DNA from: Acidobacteriota bacterium | GTDB lineage: Bacteria > Acidobacteriota > Vicinamibacteria > Vicinamibacterales > UBA8438 | Assembly: GCA_009861545.1 (NCBI GenBank) | Contig: VXME01000005.1 | Span: forward strand, 45,669-80,363 | Reading direction: 5' to 3' | DNA length: 34,695 bases | Shown here: positions 16,798 to 27,200 of the stretch, piece after piece | Layout of the letters: the number at the start of each line of letters is the position of its first letter | Numbering within the stretch: position 1 is the stretch's first letter | Made by a program: the position numbers and the translations under genes | Notes under the pieces: model-generated | The model's database searches: none | Seen by the model: the letters and a program-made list of their open reading frames with translations, nothing else | Told to the model about the DNA's origin: nothing

Positions 16798-18906
16798 TCA
16801 CGCCAAGGCGACTTGCCGAATCCGTTCCTCCAGACATTTGCGTACCGCCTCGCGGTCCAGGCCGCGTTGGCGAAGGGTTCGAACCGCCAGCTCCCTTGGC
16901 AGACACGCCGAGAACTTCAGCGAATCGACAGCTTCATCGGTGATAGGGAGGGCTTCCTCCGTCGTCTCCACCTCTATTGCATCGAGTCGTCTCCTCAATT
17001 CTTCGATGCCGACGCCATCCAGCAGCCGAATCGAGAGATTGTCGCGGGACGCTGGCAGGGGGAGCGTTCCAATCAACGCTCCGAGCGTGATGTTCGCGCG
17101 AAGGCCCGCGAACGTCCACCAACGGCTGGCGCCCGTGGCGTCACGAACGATGGCGGTGCCGGCGGCGTCGACCCAGGAAAAGCTCTCACGGATCTCGTCC
17201 AGCTTCGTCCGAGCGCGCCTGCTGAGTCGGACTCCGTGGGTTCCTTCGTCGAGAACCCGCCGAATCGCCCTGCAGAGATCGAAGCCGAGAGGGATTCCCG
17301 GTCCGATCCAGCGTGAACGCCCCTTCCCCGTGGTTGCCTTCACGTAGGCGACGCGCCGGTCCCACTCCACATGCGTCACCTCCCAGCTCCTGCCAGCCAG
17401 CAGGAGCACGACCGGACCGTCGCGGCGGACCAGAAACGAGAGCGGATGCACGAGACCGAGCTCCGTCCGTCCGTGCCGCACGGAGAAGAGCGGCTCGCTG
17501 GTGAACACCGACATGAGATCCATGAAATGCCGGCGGCCGAAGGCGCGCTCTCCCTCGACACCCATCGACAGCATCCCGCCGTCCTCGTACAGCATCCCAC
17601 GCGTCAGCATGAACTCGATGATGTCATCGAGGTGCTGCTGCGCCACCGCCCGGAACGCGGGCATCCGATTCAGCCAATCGCGCCACGTTCGGCGCCCGAT
17701 ACGTCCTTCCTGCAAGGCCAGGGCCAGGAGCTGTTGCGCGAAGATGTGAAACGGCTCCGGCGGCGGTACGACAGGTTCGACATAGCCTTCGAGCCAGAGT
17801 CGCAGCAGACCGGACGCTCTCAGGAATCCGTCGTCCGACGTTGCCAGGAAGAGACAGTTCCGGACCGTGCCGGGTCGGCGCCCGGTACGGCCCAGCCGCT
17901 GCAGGAAGGACGCAACGGTCGCCGGCGCGTCGATCTGGATCACGCGGTCGAGGTCGCCGACGTCGATTCCCAGCTCCAGCGTACTCGTGGCGACTATGAC
18001 GCAGTCGCGGCTCTGAGAGAACGCCTCCTCGGAACGCCGGCGCTCGTCCAGGCCGAGGGAGCTGTGGGAGACGAACGTCTCGGTCCCGGACTGCCGCAGG
18101 TCGGCGGCCAGGGCTTCGACGCGGGCGCGGCTGTCGCAGAACACGAGCCGCTTTTCGCCCCGGTGCAGCGCGGAGATCACCTTCCCGGCGTTTCGGATAC
18201 CGCCCGCGTAGTCCAGTTGCACGGTCGCAGGCTTCGCCGCGTCGCCGCGCGGGGCGACAACCTGCCGTGGCCGGGACGAAGCGGGCGCGAGCCATTCGAG
18301 CAACGCCGCGGGATTCCCGATGGTCGCAGACAGACCCAGGCGCTGAACGTCGCGGCCGGCCAACAGGCGCACGCGCTCCAGTACCGCGAGCAGATGCCAG
18401 CCGCGATCGTCTCCGGCGAACGCATGCAACTCGTCGACGACAACCGCCTGGACATCCCGGAAAAGTACTCGCGGATCCGAGCGGCTCGACACGAGCATCA
18501 CCTCGATCGACTCGGGTGTGGTCAGCAGCAGATCGGGACGATCGCGCATGATCGCCCGTCGCCGGGCGGTGCCGACGTCGCCGTGCCAAAGCTCCACGCG
18601 CCGTCCGACCAGGACACCATAGGTCCGGAGACGCGATTCGATGTTGTTCAGGAGAGCCTTGAGCGGGCACACATAGAGCACGCTCAACCCGCCCCATTGT
18701 TCGGTGAGCATCCGCGACAGAAGCGGAAACACCGCTGCCTCGGTCTTGCCGCCGGCGGTGGGCGCCAGCAGCAGCACGTGGTCACCATCCAGCACGGGGC
18801 CGATGGCCTGCTCCTGGAGCGGTCGGAGCGACGTCCACCCGAGCGAGTTGACGATGTGATGTTGAAGGGCGGGGTGCAGGCGCTGGAACCCGGATTCGTG
18901 ACTCAC
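16798..18906 (-). CDS. brxHI: BREX helicase BrxHI (Lhr-like DEAD/DEAH helicase)
   Basis: This 702-aa superfamily 2 helicase has Walker A APTAGGKTEAA (about residues 49-59), CPLKALLNN, motif II VVVDELHAF, motif III LSATIGN, and motif VI QRLGRTGRRPG. The two RecA-like domains are followed by a C-terminal Lhr-like half. BrxHI is the last gene of type 2 BREX loci, and here too it is last, overlapping brxD by 4 bp. It is expected to work on DNA in the BREX anti-phage complex; its precise step is not known. No frameshift is visible across 2.1 kb, in contrast to pglY and pglX. Confidence 0.9.
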   Translation of the reverse strand: MSHESGFQRLHPALQHHIVNSLGWTSLRPLQEQAIGPVLDGDHVLLLAPTAGGKTEAAVFPLLSRMLTEQWGGLSVLYVCPLKALLNNIESRLRTYGVLVGRRVELWHGDVGTARRRAIMRDRPDLLLTTPESIEVMLVSSRSDPRVLFRDVQAVVVDELHAFAGDDRGWHLLAVLERVRLLAGRDVQRLGLSATIGNPAALLEWLAPASSRPRQVVAPRGDAAKPATVQLDYAGGIRNAGKVISALHRGEKRLVFCDSRARVEALAADLRQSGTETFVSHSSLGLDERRRSEEAFSQSRDCVIVATSTLELGIDVGDLDRVIQIDAPATVASFLQRLGRTGRRPGTVRNCLFLATSDDGFLRASGLLRLWLEGYVEPVVPPPEPFHIFAQQLLALALQEGRIGRRTWRDWLNRMPAFRAVAQQHLDDIIEFMLTRGMLYEDGGMLSMGVEGERAFGRRHFMDLMSVFTSEPLFSVRHGRTELGLVHPLSFLVRRDGPVVLLLAGRSWEVTHVEWDRRVAYVKATTGKGRSRWIGPGIPLGFDLCRAIRRVLDEGTHGVRLSRRARTKLDEIRESFSWVDAAGTAIVRDATGASRWWTFAGLRANITLGALIGTLPLPASRDNLSIRLLDGVGIEELRRRLDAIEVETTEEALPITDEAVDSLKFSACLPRELAVRTLRQRGLDREAVRKCLEERIRQVALA

Positions 18907-20219
18907 GGTTCCAGCTCGATGTCGTCCGGACTGGTCATCGCGCGGGCGTTGCGCTCGACGTCGGTGAGCTCGCCGTCGGTCAGGGTGAGGGCGTAGTCGC
19001 GTCGCGGATCGAAGTCCGGGTGCAGGTCGATCCGATCGAGCACGTCCTGGACCAGTTTCTTGAGGAAGACGCGCGGCGCGATGCCGACCCGGCCCCCCAG
19101 GCCGCCGCTAACGGCGCTGGCCAGGCTGTTCAAGTATGAATCGTCCGCACGCTTCAGAACGCGCTCCGGGGCAGCGGCGCCATCGGCGTAGAGATCACGA
19201 ATCCTCCGACCAACGCCCTGCAGGCGAGCGAGGTCGAAGTTCTGCAATCGCACCTGCGGCGCCCGCGGGTTGTCGAACCGGTGAGCGCCGGAGAAGTCCA
19301 CGGCGAGCCGCTGGGCGAGCGGCGGCAGGCGCTGCACGCCTTGCGGACCCTCGAAGAACGCAGGCGTCCCGGTGATCACGAAGTAGAGACCCGGGAAGCG
19401 CCCGGAGTCGATCTCGTCGAGCACCTGCCGGAGGGCGTTCAGGCTCTTCTCCCGCACGTCGCTGCGCACCCGCTGGAGCGTCTCGACCTCATCGAGCACT
19501 ACCACCAGCCCCGAGAAACCGGAGTCGCGCAGGATGACGAGCAGGCCCTGGAGGAAGCTGAGCGCACCGAAGTGATCGAGATCCCCCTTGACGCCGGCGT
19601 ACCGCTTGGCCGCTGCGCCGACGTTGGGCTGCCCGCCGATCCAGGCCAGGAGCGCCTCCGCCGTGGCGCGCTCGCTCCCCGACACCGCCCGTCGCCAGGC
19701 GCGGAGCGCTGTGGCGAACGCCGGCGCGTGGCGGGCGACCGCTGCGAGACGCCGTTCCATGAGTTCGGTCGTCTGCACCAGGAGCGCGCCGGCGTCGTCC
19801 TCCGCGACGCCGCCCTCGGCCAGAACGTCTTCCTCCAGCGCATAGAACCAGTTGTCGAGTACGGACCGGAGGGCGCCCTGCTGCGTATCGGCCGTAGACA
19901 GACGTTCTGTCAGCCGGCGGTACACGGTTTCGAGGCGGTGCAGGGGCGTCTCCGTTTCGGAGATCTGCACTTCGGCCGCAGCGAATCCTTCGTGCTTCGC
20001 GCGTTCCTGCAACCACCGCACGAAGAAGGTCTTCCCACTGCCGTACTCACCGCGTACCGCCTTGAACTTCGCGCTCCCCGCGGCGACGGCTGCCAGCTCC
20101 TCGCCGACCACGGTCTCGAACCCCTCCAGGCCGACCGCGAACGCATCCAGACTCCGCCGCGGGACGGTTCCGCGCCGCAGCGCGTCGACGATCTCGTTAC
20201 GCCGCTGGGAGCTGATCAC
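18903..20219 (-). CDS. brxD: BREX ATP-binding protein BrxD
   Basis: This 438-aa protein has a P-loop GEYGSGKTF (about residues 57-65) and Walker B-like LVVVLDEVETLQ, followed by FVITGTPAFFEGPQGVQRLPPLAQRL, as in BREX BrxD proteins and related AAA+ (DUF2791-like) ATPases. It overlaps pglZ upstream and brxHI downstream by 4 bp each (ATGA type), so the three are translationally chained. BrxD is a regular member of BREX type 2. The C-terminus (DPRRDYALTLTDGELTDVER) is intact. Confidence 0.9.
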   Translation of the reverse strand: MISSQRRNEIVDALRRGTVPRRSLDAFAVGLEGFETVVGEELAAVAAGSAKFKAVRGEYGSGKTFFVRWLQERAKHEGFAAAEVQISETETPLHRLETVYRRLTERLSTADTQQGALRSVLDNWFYALEEDVLAEGGVAEDDAGALLVQTTELMERRLAAVARHAPAFATALRAWRRAVSGSERATAEALLAWIGGQPNVGAAAKRYAGVKGDLDHFGALSFLQGLLVILRDSGFSGLVVVLDEVETLQRVRSDVREKSLNALRQVLDEIDSGRFPGLYFVITGTPAFFEGPQGVQRLPPLAQRLAVDFSGAHRFDNPRAPQVRLQNFDLARLQGVGRRIRDLYADGAAAPERVLKRADDSYLNSLASAVSGGLGGRVGIAPRVFLKKLVQDVLDRIDLHPDFDPRRDYALTLTDGELTDVERNARAMTSPDDIELEP

Positions 20220-22834
20220 CGGCCGGCCCCGGAAAGCTGCTTCCTGTCACTCGCGAGACCGAATTGCGTGTCGAGCAGATCGCGGTTCAACTGGACGGTC
20301 TCGGACGCGTCGTCGACGGACAGAACGTCGTACCCCTCGACGTTCAGGATCCGGCGCAAGGCGGACACGATGCCGCCGAGCCGAAACAGCGGAACACCGA
20401 GATGCTCGGCCAGCGCAGGTCCGGTGAGCTTGCCGCCGCGGGCGTCGAGCGCGGCCAGGACACGCTGCACCCGTGCCAGCGCCTGCCGGTCGGCATCCAG
20501 CGCCGCGGGACCGGGCTCGGCCGCCGGAACCGTCTCGACCCGCCATTGCCACCAGCCGGGGATCTCCTCAGCGGCTTCGCGCCAGCCCGCGACATGCGCC
20601 GCGGTCTCCGGCAAGGCAAAGACGCCTAACGGGAGCACCACCTCCTGAAGCGTCGCGCCGCCGTGATAGCCGTTCTTCTTCATCCCGAAGCGGACCCGCT
20701 CGCTCCATGGCGCCAGCAGGCGCCGGCCCTGGGTGACGACACGCGGACCTTGAAGCAGGATCTCGTCGTCCGCGGGTGCTCCCGACACGGGGCGCCAACG
20801 TTCCGCACCGTCCGCGTCTCGGAGCTCGGTCCCGCGTTCGAGCACATGACCATGGTCGCTCACGAGGACGACGACCCGGCCGCTGGAGCGACAGGCGTCG
20901 AGCAGTTCCTCGACGGGCCGGATCTGCCGCGCGGTCCATCGCACCGGCACCTGCTCGCCCTTCGCGAGGTGGTCGTCGACCGCGTTGATCACGACGCCGA
21001 CGACCCGGTGGTCGGGATCGGCAATGGATTCCGTAACGCCGCGGGGAACTCCCGCCGCGCCGGCTTCCCGGAGGTCACCCTTGTGAAACAGCACCGGCGG
21101 CGCCGCCGGTGCACAAGCCGAGCGCAGTCCCGCGTGTCCGGAAAATCCGTCCTTCTCCGTCGATGAATTGCCGGACACGATCTCCCCGCACAACAGGCTC
21201 GTACGCGACACCTCGGTCACCGTGGGCAGGCCGGCAATGACCACGGGACGCTCCGGCTTCTCTCCCGCCACCAGCTCGACCCATCCGCGCCAGACGAGAT
21301 CGCGCTCCAGCTCCCTGAAGACCGCCATGCTCATCGCATCGATGACCAGCACGAGCACCGGTTGCACACGGGCGAGGGGGGCGATCCAGCGGTCGAGCAC
21401 CGCCTCGACACCCAGCAGGCTCCGGTCGTGCGGTCCGGAGCCCGGCCAGCCCGCCAGGAGCCTCCCGAACTCCCGGTTCTCCTGCTGCCGCGCCAAGTCG
21501 GCCTGCCGCGCCAGGGCGGCGTACGCCTCCCCGAGCCGCGGTGAAGAGTCGCCGTCCCAGAGGCACGTGCGGGCCCAGTCCACGAAGCCGCCCGCGAATC
21601 GATACGCGCGTGTGGCCTCGCCGAACGACTGCCGGCTTGCCGCAACACCACCGCGGCGGGCGGCGAGCCAGCCGGCCAGACGCAGAGCCATTTCGACACC
21701 CAGCGGACGACGCGATTCTTTCGCCGAGAGTGCGTGGTCGAGCACGTTGCCGGCGGCGTCCCGCAACGCCGCCGGCATCTCGTGCGCTTTGCTGTCGACG
21801 AACGCGACCAGCTCCCGCGCGAGATCGCCAAGCCGCTGGTCGAGGGACGCCCGCAGGATCCCGCTCCGCCACGCAAGGTCCGTCGCGCCCAACTCCTGCA
21901 GCAGGACGTCGGCATCGGCAAGCACCGCCATGACTGTCCCGAAGGACTCCGCCGGCGGCGCCGGCCCGGAATCCGCACGACGAGCAAGACGCCGCCGCAC
22001 CACATCCTCGGCGGCGTCGATCCACCCGCGGGCAAGCTCCGCGTCCAGATCGTGCAGGCCGAGCAGGGCCTCGAGCTTGCCTCTCGCCTTGGCCGCCCGT
22101 TCGTCGCCCTGCGCCTCCGGATCGAACAGGACGCGCGCCACGAGACCAACGGAGACCGTCCCGCGCCCGAGTCGTCCCGCGCACTCGAAGATCGCCCGCG
22201 CCGTCCGACCCACGCTGGCCTCGGAGGCGACCGCCAGTCCGGTGCGCACCGCCTCCGGCAGAGCGTCCAGTTTCTCCGCGGGTGCGCCATCCAGCGCCCA
22301 GGCGACGAGCGCCTCCGGGTCCCGCGCGCCGCGCGGGATGCCGGCGAGGGCCTCGAACAAGTGTCGCCAGGCCGTCTCGGCATCCAGAAAACCGCTCGGG
22401 ACCGGGGAGTATCCGTCCTCGGGCTCGGCGTCGAGGAGCGCGCGCGCGGCCCAGGCGTGACGTTCGACGAGGCGCGGGTCGACATGCAGGACCTTGAACC
22501 GTTCCTTCACGAGCTGCCACGGATCGATCGGAAACAGCCTGCGGTGGGCGAGTCGCGCGACGAGGTCGTCGCCCAACTCCGCCTCCGACAGATCCGTCAG
22601 CACCACGAGCGGCGGCCCGGCCGCAGGAAGATCGACGAAGCGTTCGCGCAAAGCCAACACCGAGCCGCACCGGATGACGGACAGTTCCTCGGAACCGGCC
22701 CGCAGCACGGACGGCGCCGGCGTCGCTTCGTCCAACGCCGGCATGCCAATGCCGATGGCGCGCGCGTCCGGATACCGGTGCCGGATCGACTCGACCTGGG
22801 CACGTACTTGCGCGAACGAAGGCACACTGCTCAT
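20216..22834 (-). CDS. pglZ: BREX type 2 alkaline-phosphatase-like protein PglZ
   Basis: This 872-aa protein is the family hallmark of BREX. The phosphatase-superfamily metal site appears as VLVIDAMSM (Asp about 499) and VSDHGHVLE (about 658-666), with the candidate nucleophile Thr in GLPTVTEVSR (about 535-544). The long helical N-terminal part (1-480) and a C-terminal winged-helix-like end fit type 2 PglZ. It is expected to act in host protection and phage exclusion with PglX and PglY. It is intact, overlaps pglY's end by 4 bp (ATGA) and overlaps brxD in the same way. Confidence 0.92.
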   Translation of the reverse strand: MSSVPSFAQVRAQVESIRHRYPDARAIGIGMPALDEATPAPSVLRAGSEELSVIRCGSVLALRERFVDLPAAGPPLVVLTDLSEAELGDDLVARLAHRRLFPIDPWQLVKERFKVLHVDPRLVERHAWAARALLDAEPEDGYSPVPSGFLDAETAWRHLFEALAGIPRGARDPEALVAWALDGAPAEKLDALPEAVRTGLAVASEASVGRTARAIFECAGRLGRGTVSVGLVARVLFDPEAQGDERAAKARGKLEALLGLHDLDAELARGWIDAAEDVVRRRLARRADSGPAPPAESFGTVMAVLADADVLLQELGATDLAWRSGILRASLDQRLGDLARELVAFVDSKAHEMPAALRDAAGNVLDHALSAKESRRPLGVEMALRLAGWLAARRGGVAASRQSFGEATRAYRFAGGFVDWARTCLWDGDSSPRLGEAYAALARQADLARQQENREFGRLLAGWPGSGPHDRSLLGVEAVLDRWIAPLARVQPVLVLVIDAMSMAVFRELERDLVWRGWVELVAGEKPERPVVIAGLPTVTEVSRTSLLCGEIVSGNSSTEKDGFSGHAGLRSACAPAAPPVLFHKGDLREAGAAGVPRGVTESIADPDHRVVGVVINAVDDHLAKGEQVPVRWTARQIRPVEELLDACRSSGRVVVLVSDHGHVLERGTELRDADGAERWRPVSGAPADDEILLQGPRVVTQGRRLLAPWSERVRFGMKKNGYHGGATLQEVVLPLGVFALPETAAHVAGWREAAEEIPGWWQWRVETVPAAEPGPAALDADRQALARVQRVLAALDARGGKLTGPALAEHLGVPLFRLGGIVSALRRILNVEGYDVLSVDDASETVQLNRDLLDTQFGLASDRKQLSGAGR

Positions 22835-25800
22835 GCGCCATCCTTCCGGTCACGCAGGAGCTTCCAGGTGATCTCCAGTCGCGCGGCCGGTTCCTTCCGG
22901 AGCAATGCTTCGAGCCTCGCGGTGACCTCGCGCAGCCGTTCGTGATTCAGATCGCCGTGCGCCCCCTGGTCAACGAGAACGCCCTCGCGTACGGACGTGC
23001 CGCCCCCACCGGTTCCCTTGCCTTTCCCCGGCGGCAGTGATGGTGATGGTGGCGGCGGCTCCGCCGGGACCGGGCGCGCCAGAAGATTGACGGTCCGGTT
23101 CTCGATCTCGGGCAGTCGGTGACCGAGCGCCACGGCGTACTCGTCGGCGGCCATGACCTCCACAAGTTCCTGCAGAAGGAGCTGGGCGGCGTCGGCGCGG
23201 TCGTCCGCCAACTCGGATAGCGTTGCAAAGAGCTTCCAATGGGTTCGCCGGAGAACCTCCAGGACGTCATCCGCCTTGCGGAAGCTCGTGCCCATCGCTT
23301 CGAGGGACGTGTCCGGCTGGATTTCGGCGAGCTTCTCGACCCGCGCCTTGCCGCGGAGCGCAGACAGAGCCTGGACGAGCGCGCGGGTCGCACGGGCGGT
23401 GCGAAGCCGTTTGGCGCCATCCTCCGCGATGGAGAAGTCCGCCCCGATGGCCGCCAACCGCTCGACCAGTTCGCCGCAGGCGGCGGCCTGTTCTGCAGCG
23501 GCCTGCCCGAGACGCTCCGCGAAGTCGCTTGCGTTGGCCGCGTTGCGCAGCGGAGACACCGTCAGTCCGAACACCTTGCTCGCGCGATCGCCGGCCGTCT
23601 TCCACGCTTCCTGCGACGGCAACTCCTCTTCCCGCAGCTCCACGTCGCCGGGCAGATCGTCGAGCGTCGCCGTCCACGGACCGCCGTGCCGCCGGAACGC
23701 GACGGGCGGAGCGGCTTGTCGATGGGGATGCGTCCTTCCTGCTCCTGCACCGCACGCGCACCCGGCGCAGCACCGTCGTCTTGACCGGCGCGCCGAAATC
23801 CGGGTGCGCCGGGTACTGGCTGGCGCACATCTGATCGAACAGGCCCTCCAGTGCGCCCCGCAGGTGCGCTCGCGCCGGCGGCCGCGGCTCGAAGGCGGGC
23901 TCGAGCGACTGGAAGTGCTCCGCCAGCGGGTGCGACTGGTCGACCGATCCCGGAGGCGGATTCTCGACCCCGTAGGCGCCCTCCAGGTAGTGGATCAGGC
24001 GCTGCCGGAGCTGGCTCTGCTGATTCCGCAGGAGTTCGCGCGCGGACGCCCGATCGACCGGCGAGAGATGCGCCGCGAAGTCGCGCAGCCGGTCACCGCG
24101 CAGGACGTGGTCGATCCTGACGAGCGTACCGAGATCGCGTTGGGCCGCGGCGCTCAGGAAGGACGGCAGCCAGACCAGCGTCCGCGCCCGCGCGTCGCGC
24201 CCGCGGAAGTCGTTGAGACGCGCCAGGTCGTCGGCCGGCGTGCGGCCCGGCTCGTCGAAGGGGAAATCGACGATCACCTTGCGTTCGTCCCCGCGGGTCG
24301 AGAGGGACTCGTCCGGCAGTTCCCGTACGTTGGCGAAGATGACCTCGAAGCGGCGTTCCGTGCCGCGCCACGCTACGTCGTGGTAGAGAATGAGCTCGTC
24401 GCGATCCTCGATCCCGAGCTCGCTGAACAGGATCTCCCGGATCAGCCGGCGCCGGTTGCCCGTGTTGTCGTGCCGGCCGGCGTCGGCGAGGATGCTCTCG
24501 GTATCCACCGCCGAGAGCTGCATGGCGATGGTCGGATTGGCCGGATGGTCACCGATCCGAACCTCCCCGATCTCGGCGGCCCAGGCGCGGCAGCGCCGCA
24601 GTACCTCCTGGCCTTCGCGTCCCTCGATCGGCGTCCGGATCGACCCGTGGTTCAGCGCCGCAAGCCGCCCCGCGGTCAGGTTCTTCAGCACCTCGACCTC
24701 GGGCGCGAGGGCCGCCAGCAGCAGCGTCTTCGCGAGTCGATCCTCCGCGCGCAGAGCGCGCGCCGCGGTGTCGCTCTTCGGACGCGTCTCGGCCTCCGCC
24801 TTCGAGATCCCGTGCCGGCGTTCGATGAGCGGCAGGAGCTTCCGGCGGTAGAGGTTCCGCGCGTTCTCGAAGTGGTGGCGCGTGCTCTCGGTGAACGGCT
24901 CGTCGCCCTCGGCGAGGGCGTCGAACAGGTCGCCGACCGGGACGATCTCGCCCAGGTCGAGCGTCTCGCGCCCGTCGACCAGGATCTGCAGCATCACCTT
25001 CAACGCGGTCCGCTCGCGCTGGAGCAGCGACGAGACGGCGACCAGGGTCTCCACGAGTGCGGGACTGAAGGGGTAGACCTTGCGGAACATCGCGCGGTCC
25101 GCGCGCGGGGTCAACAACGTCTCGAACACGTCCCGGCGAACCTTCTCGGTCTCGGCATAGGCGCTGTCAATCTGCTGGCGCGCCCCGTGATCTCGCGGGC
25201 GCAGCAGGCGCCGGGCGGCGATCTCCGGAAGATTGCGGTCCTCCAGCGTGATCCCCTCGAAACGCGCCTCCCACCATTGCAGGACGTCCGCGAAACCGAG
25301 CTGCAGCGCCCCGGTCACCTGCTCGCCGACCAGCTCGCGCAGGTCGCGCTGGCGCGCCACGAAGCTGACGATCGGGATCGGCCGGCCAGCCGTCTCCGCC
25401 TCGACCAGCTTCGAGACCTTGGGCCCCTCCTCGTTGAGGAACCGGAAATCGGCGGCATGGGTCGCGAGCCACAGGATCAACTCGTCGAGAAAGAGCACCA
25501 GGGCGTCGTAGCCGAGGTCGCGGGCGTGACGCGATATCACGGCCAGTCCCTCGTCGAGCGGCACGAACGCCTCGTCGCTCCCCCGCGCCACGTCGCGGTA
25601 GCCCCGGAAGAAGGAGTCGATCAGCGCGGCGACCAGCCGGCTGCGCGCCTCGGCCCCCGCCGGCGCGCCGAGCGCCGCCTCGAAGCTCGCCGCGTCCCAC
25701 TGCTCGGACAGATCGCCCCAGCCGGCAGCACCCTCGCCGGCACTCGACGCGGTCTCGTTGAGGCGCGCGAAGAACGTCTCGTCGCCGATCTGCGCCCGCA

Positions 25801-26292
25801 GCCGGCGGGCATCCTCGAAGAGTCCCTCGGTGCGGTAGACCCCGGCGCGGGCGCGTCCGGGTGCAGCTCGGCCACGCGCGCCGCGTAGCCGCCCAGCACG
25901 GCGGCCTCCAGGCTCGGCTTGCCGATCATGTGGTAGGGAACGAGGAGGAACCGCTTGTCGGCGAGCCAGTTGTCGTGCTGTGTGACGACGCCTTCGAGGC
26001 CCTCGGTGGCGCGGGCCGCCGCGTCCTGCTGCAGCAGCAGATGGAGCACGGCCATGAAGTGGCTCTTGCCGCTGCCGAAGCTTCCGTGCAGGTAGGCGGC
26101 CTTGCTGGAGCGGGACGCGAGGGCGCCCTTGATGAGATCGAGCGCCCGGTCGAAGGCGTCGGCGAGCTGCGGGGTCACGACGTAGGTCCGGAGCGTCTCG
26201 GCGGGGTTCGTCACGCCCTCGGCGAGCCGGAGGACGAAGTCGTCGCGGTGGACCCGCTCCGGGATGTCGATCAGGTCGCGGATCAGCGTCAT
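22831..26292 (-). pseudogene. pglY: BREX type 2 PglY, interrupted by several frame changes
   Basis: Read across frames, this encodes about 1,150 aa of PglY, a large ATP-binding BREX protein. The start MTLIRDLIDIPERVH is followed by a P-loop GSFGSGKSHFM (about residues 70-80) and, later, LGYDALVLFLDELILWLATH. Frame changes: near 25843 the text passes from HPDAPAPG to VYRTEGLFEDARRL, consistent with loss of one G from a G run; near 23755 it passes from TTVLRRV to VQEQEGRIPIDKPLRP; and near 23700 to RRHGGPWTATLDDLPGDV. The last segment reads cleanly to the stop overlapping pglZ. Each frame joins similarity without large gaps. If the base calls are right the gene is inactive; homopolymer errors could explain the first change but less easily the close pair. 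Confidence 0.8.
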
Positions 26293-26356
26293 GCAGGAGC
26301 CCTCGGCATCCGAACCGACCCGGGAGCGGTGATGATCTCCGTCGGGCCGAGCCGTC

Positions 26357-26785
26357 TCATGACGGTTCCTCCGATGACGCCGCGCCTGGGTCGGGCAACA
26401 GGAATCCGCAGGTGGGACCGGGTGCCTGACTCAGGCGGATGTCGAGCGTGGCCAGGGGTACGGCCAGCGCCTCCGCGCAGGCGACGTACCAGGCGTCGTA
26501 GGCGGTCAGGTTGAACCGCATCTCCCAGATCCGCTCGGCGAACGGTTCGAAGTGCAGCAGCTCGATCCTCAGGCCGACGATGTCCCGATAGCCCGACGTC
26601 GCCTCCGGGCTGGAAATCTCACGCGCCACCTCGGCGCGCCGCAGCACGTTACCGGCCTCGACAGGAGCCAACTGGGGAGCGATCAGGTGCTTTTCGGCGA
26701 TTACGCCGCGGGCCCAGTCGCCGTCCGATCCGGTATCGAGCACCGCCGCAACGAGCACCGATGCATCCACGACGACGGACGCCAT
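26357..26785 (-). CDS. vapC: VapC-family PIN-domain toxin
   Basis: This 142-aa protein has all four PIN acidic residues: Asp7 (VVDASV), Glu43 (PVEAGNVL), Asp97 (TAYDAWYV) and Asp115 (TLDIRL). PIN toxins are Mg-dependent ribonucleases held in check by a paired antitoxin. It starts 6 bp after the antitoxin gene's stop, the usual antitoxin-first order, and 64 bp before pglY. Both genes are intact although their neighbours pglY and tcmP are interrupted, as expected for an addictive pair. Confidence 0.88.
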   Translation of the reverse strand: MASVVVDASVLVAAVLDTGSDGDWARGVIAEKHLIAPQLAPVEAGNVLRRAEVAREISSPEATSGYRDIVGLRIELLHFEPFAERIWEMRFNLTAYDAWYVACAEALAVPLATLDIRLSQAPGPTCGFLLPDPGAASSEEPS

Positions 26786-26791
26786 CGCGTC

Positions 26792-27028
26792 TCAGCGCCG
26801 GCCGGCATCGAGATGGCGCAGAATCTCGCTGGCCGGCAGGCGTGTCCCGGTGGTGTTCTGGCGCTCGCGCACCCGCTCGAGCCATCGATCGATGGACGGC
26901 TTCGACGCCAGTCTTTCGAGTTCGCCGCGCAAGTACTCCTGCATCGACTTGTGGGCCAGGGCGGCCCGGGCAGCGAGCTCGTCGCGCACCGCTTCGGGGA
27001 CGTTGCGCACCGTGATTTGGACAGCCAT
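26792..27028 (-). CDS. vapB: FitA/VapB-like ribbon-helix-helix antitoxin
   Basis: This 78-aa protein opens with MAVQITVRNVPEAVRDELAAR, the pattern of a FitA-like ribbon-helix-helix DNA-binding domain, followed by KSMQEYLRGELERLA. The C-terminal tail (LPASEILRHLDAGRR) is where such antitoxins bind the PIN toxin. It probably represses its own promoter in the AT-richer stretch just upstream (27029-27065). The pair VapBC sits inside the BREX locus on the same strand. Confidence 0.85.
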   Translation of the reverse strand: MAVQITVRNVPEAVRDELAARAALAHKSMQEYLRGELERLASKPSIDRWLERVRERQNTTGTRLPASEILRHLDAGRR

Positions 27029-27078
27029 GCTGTCACTATGACACCGTTGCTGTCTGTACGCAATCTACGGACCGTGCC

Positions 27079-27110
27079 GTCTTGAGCCGTACCGCGGCAA
27101 GTCGGGCGCC
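27079..27110 (-). pseudogene. 3' remnant of a second aspartic protease gene
   Basis: The 19 bases at 27079-27097 are identical to 27217-27235, the end of the intact protease gene, and on the minus strand they read RLAAVRLKTAR against RLPAVRLKTVR in the intact copy. It lies downstream of a copy of the 45-bp repeat, in the same order as in the intact unit, so it is the tail of a tandem duplicate with about 320 bp deleted. Confidence 0.65.
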
Positions 27111-27150
27111 GGGCGCGCAGGCGTCGTCTCCGTCGATGCGCTCATGAGAC

Positions 27151-27195
27151 CTCGGAATCACCCTCCAGCGACAGGTTACACGTTCGACGAAGCTC
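27151..27195. repeat. 45-bp direct repeat, copy 1
   Basis: This copy matches 27609-27653 with two mismatches in 45 bases, and weaker similarity continues some 15 bases further. It starts six bases beyond the protease stop, in the intergenic space before vapB. On the minus strand both copies contain a short reading frame FVExVTCRWxVIPRS, but no start codon or ribosome site supports a gene. Confidence 0.8.
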
Positions 27196-27200
27196 TCTTG

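Noticed and set aside
16870-16890. GGTTCGAACC, like the T-arm of a tRNA
   Set aside because: It lies inside the brxHI coding frame; no acceptor, D or anticodon stems can be found around it. A similar GTTCGAAC near 3043 is likewise the end of the NHL gene.
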